From the NCBI RefSeq assembly GCF_027158465.1, contig NZ_JAMKYL010000004.1, forward strand, positions 62,001 to 126,000: a stretch of DNA of 64,000 nucleotides, read 5' to 3'. This stretch comes from Oxalobacter paeniformigenes. GTDB taxonomy: Bacteria; Pseudomonadota; Gammaproteobacteria; Burkholderiales; Burkholderiaceae_D. Made by a program: the position numbers and the translations under genes. Within the stretch, counting starts at the first letter, position 1. Each line of letters begins with the position of its first letter. This document shows positions 41,669-50,483 of the stretch, one piece after another. Below the pieces are notes generated by a model, which was not told the DNA's origin, searched no databases, and saw only the letters and a program-made list of their open reading frames with translations.

Positions 41669-43126
41669 ATGAAAGTACAAAATTTCCGTTTTTTTCGCAG
41701 GCTGATATGCCTTTTTGCAGGTGTTCTGGTATTGGCGATGCCGATGCAGACAGTTTGTGGCGCTTCGGCAGGGATGGTAAACGGTTTGCCGGATCTGACA
41801 GCGCTGGTTGAAAAAGTGGGACCTGCCGTTGTCAATATCAGGACGGTGGAAAAGATTCAGGCAAGGCGCAATCCTGTATATGAGATGGATGAAAATTTCC
41901 AGGAATACCTGTTCCGCTTTTTCGGCGTGCCTCGTCCTGACAGTCCGCAGGCACAGCAGCAACAAAGAGAACACATACGTCGCGGGATGGGGTCCGGATT
42001 CATCATCACGCCGGACGGATATGTCCTGACCAATCACCATGTCATCGACAATGCGGATGAAGTTTTCGTCAGACTGACGGATAACCGTGAATTCAAGGCC
42101 AAAGTCGTCGGTTCGGACAAACGGACAGATGTCGCCTTGCTGAAAATCGACGGCAAGGATTTGCCATGTCTGAAAACAGGAAAATCATCGGCCATTCGTG
42201 CCGGTGAATGGGTTCTGGCGATCGGCTCGCCGTTCGCACTTGAAAATACCGTGACGGCCGGCATCATTTCCGCCAAGGCAAGAGATACAGGGGACTATTT
42301 GCCGCTTATCCAGACGGATGTCGCGGTCAACCCAGGCAATTCCGGTGGCCCGCTCATCAATATGGCAGGCGAGGCGATCGGCATCAATTCGCAGATTTAC
42401 AGCCGTTCCGGCGGATATATGGGAATTTCATTCGCGGTGCCGATCGACGAAGCGCTTCGTGTATCCGAACAGCTCAAGACACAAGGAAAAGTGACGAGAG
42501 GCCAGATCGGGGTACAGGTCGGTGAACTGAATGAGGAAACCGCCAAGGCACTGAATTTGCAGAACAGGCAGGGTGCGCTCGTCGTGCGCGTCGATGAAGG
42601 ATCGCCCGCCGGGAAGGCAGGGCTCGAAGCCGGTGACATTATCCTGAAATTCAACGGTCAGACGATCGACAAGATCTCGGAATTGCCAAGACTGGTCGGT
42701 GAGACGACGCCTGGCAAGACGGTAGAACTGTCCGTATGGCGCAAAGGAAAAACCATGACGATGCCGGTAACGGTTTCCGCCATGGAATCCGATTCTTCCG
42801 TTACAAAACAAAAGGGCGGTGATAATCGCAATCCGGCACTTGCATCGCAGGTACTCGGCTTGTCTGTAGCTGATATGACGGCATCGCAGAAGAAAAGTTA
42901 TGGTGTGAAACAGGGGGTTATGGTGACTGCGGCGGGCAATCCGGCAGCCGCCAGCGGTATCCGCCGCGGAGATATTATCTTGCGCGTCAATAATACGGAT
43001 GTTGGCAGCCAGAGTGATTTTCAGCGACTGGTTTCGGGTCTTGACCGGAAAAAGGCAGTCGTTTTGCTGGTCCAGAGAAACAACATGATTTCTTATGTCA
43101 CCGTCAAACCGGAAGGCAATCAATGA
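41669..43126 (+). CDS. degP: Periplasmic serine protease DegP/MucD
   Basis: HtrA-family protease and chaperone of the periplasm, usually part of the sigma-E response. 485 residues with a signal peptide (about 1-33), trypsin-like domain with triad His124 (TNHHVID), Asp154 (RTDVALLKI) and Ser225 (PGNSGGPL), and two PDZ domains (about 290-380 and 395-480). The ATG at 41669 follows CTAAGG; upstream codons of the longer open frame are not conserved. Placement after rpoE suggests sigma-E control. Confidence 0.94.
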   Translation: MKVQNFRFFRRLICLFAGVLVLAMPMQTVCGASAGMVNGLPDLTALVEKVGPAVVNIRTVEKIQARRNPVYEMDENFQEYLFRFFGVPRPDSPQAQQQQREHIRRGMGSGFIITPDGYVLTNHHVIDNADEVFVRLTDNREFKAKVVGSDKRTDVALLKIDGKDLPCLKTGKSSAIRAGEWVLAIGSPFALENTVTAGIISAKARDTGDYLPLIQTDVAVNPGNSGGPLINMAGEAIGINSQIYSRSGGYMGISFAVPIDEALRVSEQLKTQGKVTRGQIGVQVGELNEETAKALNLQNRQGALVVRVDEGSPAGKAGLEAGDIILKFNGQTIDKISELPRLVGETTPGKTVELSVWRKGKTMTMPVTVSAMESDSSVTKQKGGDNRNPALASQVLGLSVADMTASQKKSYGVKQGVMVTAAGNPAAASGIRRGDIILRVNNTDVGSQSDFQRLVSGLDRKKAVVLLVQRNNMISYVTVKPEGNQ

Positions 43127-43242
43127 TTCCCTTGCGGGACCACCGGTAAAGGTTGGGGCCGTTATTTTGCGTGGTATCCGTGCTAAAATGAAAAGCTAGT
43201 CTTTTTTTGGATTTCTATTTCAGATAGTGGAGTTTTGTCAAA

Positions 43243-43668
43243 ATGGCAGTTGAACGTACCTTGTCAATCGTTAAGCCCGATGCAGTCGCCAAGAATGTGA
43301 TCGGCAAGATTTATACCCGTTTTGAAGAAGCGGGACTGAAGATCGTTGCAGCACGCATGGTTCAGTTGTCCCGCCCGGAAGCTGAAGGTTTTTATGCTGT
43401 TCACAAAGAACGTCCTTTCTTCAATGATCTGGTCGAATTCATGATTTCCGGCCCTGTCATGGTACAGGTTCTGGAAGGCGAAAACGCCATCGCGAAAAAT
43501 CGTGAACTGATGGGGGCAACAGATCCCAAGAAAGCGGAAAAGGGAACGATCCGTGCCGATTTCGCTGATTCGATCGATGCCAATGCAGTACACGGTTCGG
43601 ATGCACCGGAAACCGCAGCCGTTGAAATCGCCTATTTCTTCCCGTCGATGCAGATTTGCGTCCGTTGA
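43243..43668 (+). CDS. ndk: Nucleoside-diphosphate kinase
   Basis: Transfers phosphate between nucleoside tri- and diphosphates, balancing NTP pools. 141 residues; MAVERTLSIVKPDAVAKNVIG is the family N-terminus, and the phosphoacceptor His is in NAVHGSDAPETA. It begins the ndk-rlmN-rodZ-ispG-hisS housekeeping run. Confidence 0.97.
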   Translation: MAVERTLSIVKPDAVAKNVIGKIYTRFEEAGLKIVAARMVQLSRPEAEGFYAVHKERPFFNDLVEFMISGPVMVQVLEGENAIAKNRELMGATDPKKAEKGTIRADFADSIDANAVHGSDAPETAAVEIAYFFPSMQICVR

Positions 43669-43678
43669 TCTTGTCATC

Positions 43679-43712
43679 TCCTGTATTCGCCATAAAAAAG
43701 GCGGATGCAGGA
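43679..43712 (+). other. Hairpin between ndk and rlmN
   Basis: TCCTGTATTCGCC (43679-43691) pairs with GGCGGATGCAGGA (43700-43712) through 13 pairs including two G-U, around an A-rich loop. There is no T run. It covers an upstream in-frame ATG at 43705, supporting the rlmN start at 43732 and suggesting RNA processing or stability control. Confidence 0.5.
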
Positions 43713-43731
43713 CATAGTGTCAGGTATATCC

Positions 43732-44895
43732 ATGAATGAAGCGTGCACAAACTTGTTGGGTTTCAGCCCTGACCAGCTGATTGAATACTGCAAGACGCTG
43801 GACGAAAAACCCTTTCGTGCCAAACAGCTTCAGCGCTGGATTCACCAGTTCGGTGTGAGTGATTTTGCGCAGATGACCGATCTGGCGAAATCGCTTCGCG
43901 GCAAACTGGAAAAATGCGCCGAGATCAGGGCGCCGGTCGTTATTCGCGACCATACTTCAGCTGACGGTACACGGAAATGGTTGCTCGATGTAGGTCAGGG
44001 CAATGCCATCGAGACGGTTTATATTCCCGAGGACAACCGCGGAACATTGTGCGTTTCCACACAGGCGGGCTGTGCCGTCAACTGTCTGTTCTGTTCGACT
44101 GGCAAGCAGGGATTCAGCCGCAATCTGACGCCTGCGGAAATCATCGGCCAGCTCTGGATGGCCGAATTTGCATTGCGTCGGGCGAAAAACATGCCGGAAG
44201 GCAAGGGTGAACGTCAGATTTCCAATGTCGTGATGATGGGCATGGGGGAACCTCTTTTCAATTTCGATGCCAGTGTCAGTGCATTGAAACTGATGCTTGA
44301 CGACAATGCCTATGGTTTGTCCAGACGCAGGGTGACGGTATCGACCAGCGGCGTCGTTCCCATGATCGACAGACTGGCAAGGGAGTGCCCCGTCGCACTC
44401 GCGGTTTCGCTGCATGCGCCCAATGACAAATTGCGCGATATGCTGGTGCCGCTCAACAGGAAGCATCCGCTATCGGAGCTGATGGCGGCCTGTCGCCGTT
44501 ATCTGGAATATGCACCACGTGATTTCATTACATTTGAATATTGCATGCTTGATGGCATCAACGATACGGATGCGCATGCCAGGGAACTGGTGCAACTGGT
44601 TCAGACGGGTTCCGATCCGGTATCATGCAAGCTGAATCTGATCCCGTTCAATTCCATTCCGATGCCGGGACTGAAGCGTTCCAGCGACGAGCGTATTGCA
44701 GCTTTTGCGAAAATTCTTCAGGATGCAGGTATCGTGACGACGGTACGCAAGACGCGGGGAGAAGATATCGATGCTGCCTGCGGGTTGCTGGCAGGCGAGA
44801 TCAAGGATCGGACCAGAGTGAAAGAAAGAATGGCTGAAAGCGGGATGATGCCCGTATCGATTGTTCAAAATTACCGTTTTCAGAGTAATTGCTGA
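43732..44895 (+). CDS. rlmN: Dual-specificity RNA methyltransferase RlmN
   Basis: Radical-SAM enzyme that methylates A2503 of 23S rRNA and A37 of some tRNAs. 387 residues with CAVNCLFCSTGKQGF (CxxxCxxC cluster), SNVVMMGMGEPLFNF, and the C-terminal catalytic Cys in DIDAACGLLAGE. An upstream ATG (43705) lies in a hairpin. The next gene is rodZ; the pilW/pilF gene often found between them is absent. Confidence 0.95.
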   Translation: MNEACTNLLGFSPDQLIEYCKTLDEKPFRAKQLQRWIHQFGVSDFAQMTDLAKSLRGKLEKCAEIRAPVVIRDHTSADGTRKWLLDVGQGNAIETVYIPEDNRGTLCVSTQAGCAVNCLFCSTGKQGFSRNLTPAEIIGQLWMAEFALRRAKNMPEGKGERQISNVVMMGMGEPLFNFDASVSALKLMLDDNAYGLSRRRVTVSTSGVVPMIDRLARECPVALAVSLHAPNDKLRDMLVPLNRKHPLSELMAACRRYLEYAPRDFITFEYCMLDGINDTDAHARELVQLVQTGSDPVSCKLNLIPFNSIPMPGLKRSSDERIAAFAKILQDAGIVTTVRKTRGEDIDAACGLLAGEIKDRTRVKERMAESGMMPVSIVQNYRFQSNC

Positions 44896-44987
44896 AACGG
44901 CACCGGAAATATCGCTGTTGTCCGTCGGACAACGATATGGATTTTCTCACGATTGACGCAAGTGCTTTTTCTAGGATGGTGCTTTAA

Positions 44988-46001
44988 ATGGACAACGTAC
45001 AGAGCGATAAAACAGAAAAAACTTCACAGCAGACCGTCATGGAAACAGGGCCGGATGCCGGTGCGACACCGGAAGGGGTCGATAAACAGAAGCCTGGTGC
45101 TATCCTGGCAGCCAAGCGCAAGGCTGCAGGCATTGCCGAAGAACAGATTGCATCAAGGCTCAAAATGACATTGCGACAGCTGCAGGCGCTTGAGGCGGAT
45201 GATTACGATGCTCTGCACGGAATCGCTATTTCACGTGGCTTTGTCCGTGCTTATGCGCGTGTTCTGAAAGTCGATCCGGAACCGCTCGTCGCCATGTTCC
45301 GCGAAAGCAATCCATATGCAACGCTTCCCGGCAAGGGAGTTTCGACGCGAGCGGGAGAACCGTTTGTGCAAAATCAGGTTTCTTTCCGCAAGAAAGGCAG
45401 TCTGACGGGAAAGATCATCATTGTACTGATCATACTGGTAATCGCGGCGATAGTCGCCTGGAACATGAAGCTGTTTTCATCAGACCGGCAGGCAGTGAAG
45501 ACGGATAAGCAGCCTGCCGTATCCGCTCCGGCAACACCTTCAGCACAGGAAATGCAACCGGAAACGAAGGGACAGGAACAGAAGACACTGGAAAATACGC
45601 AGATTGCGCAAGAAAAAGGGCAGGAAAGCCAGCAGGCAAGTATTGGTGGCGGTAATGAAAAAACGGCAGCGCCGACAGCTGCGGTTGTACAACCATCCGA
45701 CAGCAAGGTCGGTCAGCAGCTGTCCGGACAGGCTTCGGGTACCGCAGCTGCCGTATCGAATGCCGCATCACGACTGGATATGAATTTCAGCGGAAAATCC
45801 TGGGTTCGGGTTCAGGGGCAGGATGGTACCGTGCTGGCGGAATATATGGGTTTGCCGGGTGAACAGCGTTCGCTGGATGTAAATGGTCCGGTAACGGTCA
45901 TAGTCGGTTATGCACCGGGGGTTCATATGACGTTCAAGGGAGCGCCTGTCGATCTCGAATCCAGGGCCGTCAATGCGGTGGCACGAATCAGTCTGAAGTA
46001 G
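44988..46001 (+). CDS. rodZ: Cytoskeletal protein RodZ
   Basis: Bitopic inner-membrane protein linking MreB to the cell-wall elongation machinery. 337 residues: an N-terminal HTH_25 domain (residues about 37-105, PGAILAAKRKAAGIAEEQIASRLKM), a basic patch, a transmembrane helix (about 143-160), a Gln/Ala/Thr-rich periplasmic linker and a C-terminal DUF4115 beta domain (WVRVQGQDGTVLAEYMGLPGE). Family call is clear from domain order and position before ispG. Confidence 0.93.
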   Translation: MDNVQSDKTEKTSQQTVMETGPDAGATPEGVDKQKPGAILAAKRKAAGIAEEQIASRLKMTLRQLQALEADDYDALHGIAISRGFVRAYARVLKVDPEPLVAMFRESNPYATLPGKGVSTRAGEPFVQNQVSFRKKGSLTGKIIIVLIILVIAAIVAWNMKLFSSDRQAVKTDKQPAVSAPATPSAQEMQPETKGQEQKTLENTQIAQEKGQESQQASIGGGNEKTAAPTAAVVQPSDSKVGQQLSGQASGTAAAVSNAASRLDMNFSGKSWVRVQGQDGTVLAEYMGLPGEQRSLDVNGPVTVIVGYAPGVHMTFKGAPVDLESRAVNAVARISLK

Positions 46002-46007
46002 TCTGAA

Positions 46008-47276
46008 ATGGATATTCGCTCCGAACCGCTCGTTGCCGGCATGATGCCAAGGCGACAAACATATGGCGTACAGATCAGATATCGTGCGAATACCGTGAAT
46101 ATCGGTCATGGTGCACCGGTTGTGGTGCAATCCATGACCAATACCGATACGGCTGATGTGGACGCCACGGTTCGTCAGGTGATGGCGTTGGCAGACGCTG
46201 GTTCCGAACTGGTACGCATGACGGTGAATACGCCGGAGGCTGCACAGGCCGTGCCGTCGATTCGCGAGCGGCTGGATGCGGCAGGTTACGATGTTCCGCT
46301 GGTTGGTGATTTCCATTACAACGGACACTTGCTGCTGATGCAATATGCGGAATGTGCGCAGGCGCTGTCGAAGTATCGTATCAATCCGGGTAATGTCGGT
46401 CAGGGGGCGAAAAGAGACCTTCATTTCGCCGAGATGATCGAGGTGGCCTGCCGTTATGACAGGCCGGTTCGTATCGGTGTGAATTGGGGCAGTCTCGATC
46501 AGGGATTGCTGGAACGGCTCATGGATGAAAATGCACGACGTACGAAACCCTGGCCGGTCCAGAGTGTGATGTATGAGGCATTGATCTCATCGGCCATCGA
46601 AAGCGCGGACAGGGCAGTGCAATGGGGATTGCCGGCGGATCATATTGTATTGTCATGCAAGGTATCAGGCGTGCAGGATCTGATCGCGGTTTATCGGGAA
46701 TTGTCACGCCGTTGCCGTTACGCATTGCATCTCGGATTGACGGAGGCAGGCGTGGGCAGCAAGGGCATCGTTGCTTCGGTAGCGGCGTTGTCCGTGTTGT
46801 TGCAGGAAGGAATTGGCGATACAATCCGCATTTCGCTGACACCCGGTCCGGGGGAACCACGGACGAAAGAAGTCGTTGTGGCGCAGGAATTGCTGCAAAC
46901 GATAGGGTTGCGCAATTTCATTCCCATGGTGGTATCGTGTCCGGGATGTGGCCGGACTTCGTCCGATCTCTTCCAGAAACTGGCCGACAATACCCAGAAT
47001 TTCCTGCGAGAACAGATGCCTGACTGGAAACGGCGTTTTCCGGGGGTGGAAACGATGCGTGTGGCGGTGATGGGATGTATCGTCAACGGCCCGGGTGAAT
47101 CGCGTCATGCAGATATCGGCATCAGCCTGCCCGGAAGAGGCGAATCGCCTGCCGTTCCCGTTTTTGCCGACGGCAAAAAAACGGCGACTTTGCGCGGCGA
47201 CGATATTGACAGGCAGTTTCAGCAAATGATTGTGGATTATGTCGAATCCCGGTTCGGGAAAAAGCTAACAGATTGA
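46008..47276 (+). CDS. ispG: 4-hydroxy-3-methylbut-2-enyl-diphosphate synthase (ferredoxin/flavodoxin)
   Basis: Penultimate MEP-pathway enzyme making isoprenoid precursors. 422 residues, with VVVQSMTNTDTADV near the N-terminus, RINPGNVG, and iron-sulfur cysteines in VVSCPGCGRTS and VMGCIVNGPGES. The ATG lies seven bases after the rodZ stop, so the two are co-transcribed. Confidence 0.96.
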   Translation: MDIRSEPLVAGMMPRRQTYGVQIRYRANTVNIGHGAPVVVQSMTNTDTADVDATVRQVMALADAGSELVRMTVNTPEAAQAVPSIRERLDAAGYDVPLVGDFHYNGHLLLMQYAECAQALSKYRINPGNVGQGAKRDLHFAEMIEVACRYDRPVRIGVNWGSLDQGLLERLMDENARRTKPWPVQSVMYEALISSAIESADRAVQWGLPADHIVLSCKVSGVQDLIAVYRELSRRCRYALHLGLTEAGVGSKGIVASVAALSVLLQEGIGDTIRISLTPGPGEPRTKEVVVAQELLQTIGLRNFIPMVVSCPGCGRTSSDLFQKLADNTQNFLREQMPDWKRRFPGVETMRVAVMGCIVNGPGESRHADIGISLPGRGESPAVPVFADGKKTATLRGDDIDRQFQQMIVDYVESRFGKKLTD

Positions 47277-47294
47277 AGAAAAACAGTTAAAAAC

Positions 47295-48659
47295 ATGTCG
47301 GAAGAAAACAAGACAAAAAAGGTCAGGAAAATCCTGGGGATCAAGGGAATGAACGATATTCTTCCCGATGAATCTCCTCTTTGGGAATTGCTGGAAAATA
47401 CCGTCGAATCGGTGCTGAAAAGCTATGGCTATCAGCGTATCAGGACGCCTATCGTTGAAGAAACAGCGCTTTTTGCGCGCGGACTGGGTGCGGTGACCGA
47501 TATTGTGGAAAAGGAAATGTATTCCTTCGAGGATTCCCTCAACGGTGACCAGCTGACGTTGCGTCCGGAATGTACCGCAGGTGTCGTGCGAGCCGTACTG
47601 GAACACAATCTGACATACAATGGCCCGAAACGCTTGTGGTATACCGGTCCGATGTTCCGGCACGAGCGTCCGCAGCGTGGTCGCTATCGCCAGTTTCACC
47701 AGATTGGTGCCGAAGCGGTTGGTTTTCCCGGGCCGGATATCGATGCCGAACTGATTTTGCTGTGCCGTCGTTTGTGGGACGATCTCGGACTGGACAATAT
47801 CCGGCTGGAACTCAATTCGATCGGCAACGCCGAGGAACGCAACCGTCACCGCAGCGACCTGATCGCCTATTTCGAACAGCATCTGGATCTGCTGGATATG
47901 GATGCGCGGCGCAGGTTGCACAGTAATCCTTTGCGGATTCTGGATACGAAGAATCCGCACATGCAGGATATGGTCAATGCCGCGCCGAAACTGCTGGATT
48001 ATCTGGGACCGGATTCTCTGGCACATTTCGAAGGTGTCCAGAAGATTTTGCAACGCAACAATGTACCTTTCACGATCAATCCGAGACTGGTCCGCGGAAT
48101 GGATTACTATAACCGGACCGTTTTCGAATGGATCAGCGAGGAACTCGGCGCACAGGGTACCGTTTGTGGCGGTGGCCGGTATGATCCGCTTTTTGAAATG
48201 TTCGGAGGGCGTCCTACGCCATCCTGCGGTTTTGCCATGGGTGTCGAACGCCTGATCGAGTTGCTCAAGGCCAAAGGCGATATGAACATATCCAACCAGG
48301 TTGATGTGTTTATCGCCCATCAGGGAAATGATGCGTTGCTGGAAGCCACGGTACTGGCGGAATCGCTGCGCAATACCGGACTGGATGTCATGCTTTATTG
48401 TACGGCGATGAATTCCGGTGGCAGTTTCAAGGCGCAGATGAAACGTGCGGACGAAAGCGGTGCCGCATTTGCCGTTCTGATCGGCGAAGATGAAATCAGG
48501 AGCGGTCAGGCCAGTGTCAAGGCATTACGTGCCGGCAAGGAAGGCGATAACCAGTCTGCCGTGCCGTTCGAAAAGGTCGCCGATTATCTGGTCGAACAGA
48601 TTGTCGGCGAATGCGATTGTGGTGACGATCATTCGTCACATGGTCATTGTATTCATTGA
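47295..48659 (+). CDS. hisS: Histidine--tRNA ligase
   Basis: Class II synthetase charging tRNA-His. 454 residues; motif 2 TGPMFRHERPQRGRYRQFHQ, the histidine motifs LVRGMDYYNRTVFEW and CGGGRYDPL, and motif 3 CGFAMGVERL. A slightly extended N-terminus (MSEENKTKKVRK) precedes the conserved GIKGMNDILP. A C-terminal Asp/His-rich tail (CDCGDDHSSHGHCIH) is unusual, with three Cys and three His, and could bind metal. The hisZ regulatory paralogue is in the same window. Confidence 0.95.
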   Translation: MSEENKTKKVRKILGIKGMNDILPDESPLWELLENTVESVLKSYGYQRIRTPIVEETALFARGLGAVTDIVEKEMYSFEDSLNGDQLTLRPECTAGVVRAVLEHNLTYNGPKRLWYTGPMFRHERPQRGRYRQFHQIGAEAVGFPGPDIDAELILLCRRLWDDLGLDNIRLELNSIGNAEERNRHRSDLIAYFEQHLDLLDMDARRRLHSNPLRILDTKNPHMQDMVNAAPKLLDYLGPDSLAHFEGVQKILQRNNVPFTINPRLVRGMDYYNRTVFEWISEELGAQGTVCGGGRYDPLFEMFGGRPTPSCGFAMGVERLIELLKAKGDMNISNQVDVFIAHQGNDALLEATVLAESLRNTGLDVMLYCTAMNSGGSFKAQMKRADESGAAFAVLIGEDEIRSGQASVKALRAGKEGDNQSAVPFEKVADYLVEQIVGECDCGDDHSSHGHCIH

Positions 48660-48670
48660 TCGGAACGAAA

Positions 48671-49318
48671 ATGGCTTACGATTTGGAAGAACAGGAACAA
48701 CTGGAATCCATCAAGGCATGGTGGAAAAAGCATGGCAACTGGATTACCTGGGTGCTGATTATCGCCCTGGGTTGCTATGCCGCTTATGCCTATTGGGGAT
48801 ATTACCAGCGCAAACAGGCGGCACAGGCATCCCAGCTGTATTACGAAATGCAAAATGCCGTCATGGCTGATGACAATGAAAGAGCCTTGCGTGTCGCGAA
48901 AGATACCCAGGAAAAATTCGGCAGTACGGCATATGCGCCGATGGTCACGCTGGTTGCCGCCAAAATGGCATATGAGGACAACAATACCGATGTGGCCAAG
49001 GAACAGCTCAAATGGGTGGTCGATAATGCCAAACAGGATGGCTACAAGGCGATCGCTCGTATCCGGCTCGCAGGTATCCTGCTTGACGAGAAAGCCTATG
49101 ACGAAGGCTTGAGCCTGCTTTCGGCCAATTTCCCGACTGCTTTCGCAAGTCTTGTCGAAGACCGGAAAGGAGATTTCTATGTGGCACAAAACAGACTGGA
49201 TGAAGCCAGAACAGCCTATCGTGCCGCACTGGACAAGGCGGATCAGAACGATCCGGGAAGGCAGCTGATCCAGCTCAAACTGGAAGAACTGGGTGTTTCA
49301 CCTGATGCCAAAGGATGA
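48671..49318 (+). CDS. yfgM: YfgM family protein (SecYEG-associated ancillary chaperone)
   Basis: Bitopic membrane protein with a periplasmic TPR domain. 215 residues: MAYDLEEQEQLESIKAWWKKHGN, a transmembrane helix (about 25-45) and TPR-like helices. In E. coli YfgM interacts with PpiD and SecYEG. The ATG at 48671 follows GGAACG. It lies between hisS and bamB, the conserved location. Confidence 0.9.
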   Translation: MAYDLEEQEQLESIKAWWKKHGNWITWVLIIALGCYAAYAYWGYYQRKQAAQASQLYYEMQNAVMADDNERALRVAKDTQEKFGSTAYAPMVTLVAAKMAYEDNNTDVAKEQLKWVVDNAKQDGYKAIARIRLAGILLDEKAYDEGLSLLSANFPTAFASLVEDRKGDFYVAQNRLDEARTAYRAALDKADQNDPGRQLIQLKLEELGVSPDAKG

Positions 49319-49322
49319 TTCC

Positions 49323-50480
49323 GTGAAAAAGCAGTTGAGATCGATACTTGTATGGGCAAGCATGGCATTGTCGCTGTCGTTGGGCGGCTGTGCCATCTAT
49401 GACTGGTTTTCGGACCCGCCGCCGAGAAATCCGCCGGCGGAACTGGTGCAGTTTTCGCCGTCGAAGACCCCTCATCGCCTATGGTCAGTCAATGTCGGAT
49501 CAGCGGGAAACTATGTTTTCGAACCGGCTGTCGTTTTTGACGCAGTTTATGCAGCCGCGGCGGATGGTACCGTAGTCAGGGTCGATCCTTCAAATGGTGC
49601 TGAAGTCTGGCGCCGCGATGTCGATACGGATCTGACGACCGGTGTCGCAACTGACGGAAATACGGTAGTGGTTGCCGGTGTGAAAGGTTCGCTGATTGCA
49701 CTGGATTCCGGTGGCAACGAAAAATGGAAGGTACCCGTCTCTACGGAAATTCTGACGACACCGATCATCGCACATGGCCTGGTGGTCGTGCGCAGCATGG
49801 ACAACAAGATTTCGGCCTACGATGTCGATACCGGCGAACGTCGCTGGATCGTACCATATCGCGCACCGGCGCTGATGTTGCGCGCTTCTCCGGGTATTGC
49901 GACTGTCGGCCCGACGGTGATCGTTGCCTTGCCAGGTGGACGCATGATCTCGATGATGATCAATACCGGTGCTATCCGCTGGGAAATACCGATCGGAGAT
50001 CCGAAGGGGGCGACGGAGCTGGAACGCATTGCGGACATGTCCGGCACACCGGCCATATACGGACAGGGGGTTTGTGTCGCCGCTTATCAGGGGCGGATGG
50101 GATGTTTCGACGTTGTGTCCGGCTCGACTTTCTGGGTCAAGGGATTTTCGAGCAAGGTCGGTGTCAGCATCGATGAAGAACACGTTTATGCTGTCGATAC
50201 AAACGACAAGGTATATGCATTTTCCAACTTGCGCGGCCAGAGTGTCTGGCGCAATGACAAAATGACCTACCGCAGTCTGACGACGCCCGTGCCGTACCGT
50301 TCGGATGTAGCGGTCGGAGACGGTCAGGGATTTATCCATTTCCTCTCGCGTTATGACGGTTCGTTCGATGCAAGGATCGAAACGGATGGCTCGCCCATTC
50401 TGGCGACACCTGTTGTGATGGGCGAACGGTTGATTGTGCAGACACGTGATGGGTCGTTGCAGGCGTTTACCCTGGATTGA
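49323..50480 (+). CDS. bamB: Outer membrane assembly lipoprotein BamB
   Basis: Component of the BAM complex that inserts beta-barrel proteins. About 385 residues starting at GTG, five bases after the yfgM stop and preceded by AGGA. Lipoprotein signal with lipobox LGGC (Cys about 21), then an eight-bladed PQQ-like beta-propeller with repeated WRRDVDTD and GSLIALDSGGNEKW-type strands and a final RDGSLQAFTLD. An earlier ATG at 49305 would overlap yfgM and is less likely. Confidence 0.93.
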   Translation: MKKQLRSILVWASMALSLSLGGCAIYDWFSDPPPRNPPAELVQFSPSKTPHRLWSVNVGSAGNYVFEPAVVFDAVYAAAADGTVVRVDPSNGAEVWRRDVDTDLTTGVATDGNTVVVAGVKGSLIALDSGGNEKWKVPVSTEILTTPIIAHGLVVVRSMDNKISAYDVDTGERRWIVPYRAPALMLRASPGIATVGPTVIVALPGGRMISMMINTGAIRWEIPIGDPKGATELERIADMSGTPAIYGQGVCVAAYQGRMGCFDVVSGSTFWVKGFSSKVGVSIDEEHVYAVDTNDKVYAFSNLRGQSVWRNDKMTYRSLTTPVPYRSDVAVGDGQGFIHFLSRYDGSFDARIETDGSPILATPVVMGERLIVQTRDGSLQAFTLD

Positions 50481-50483
50481 AAG

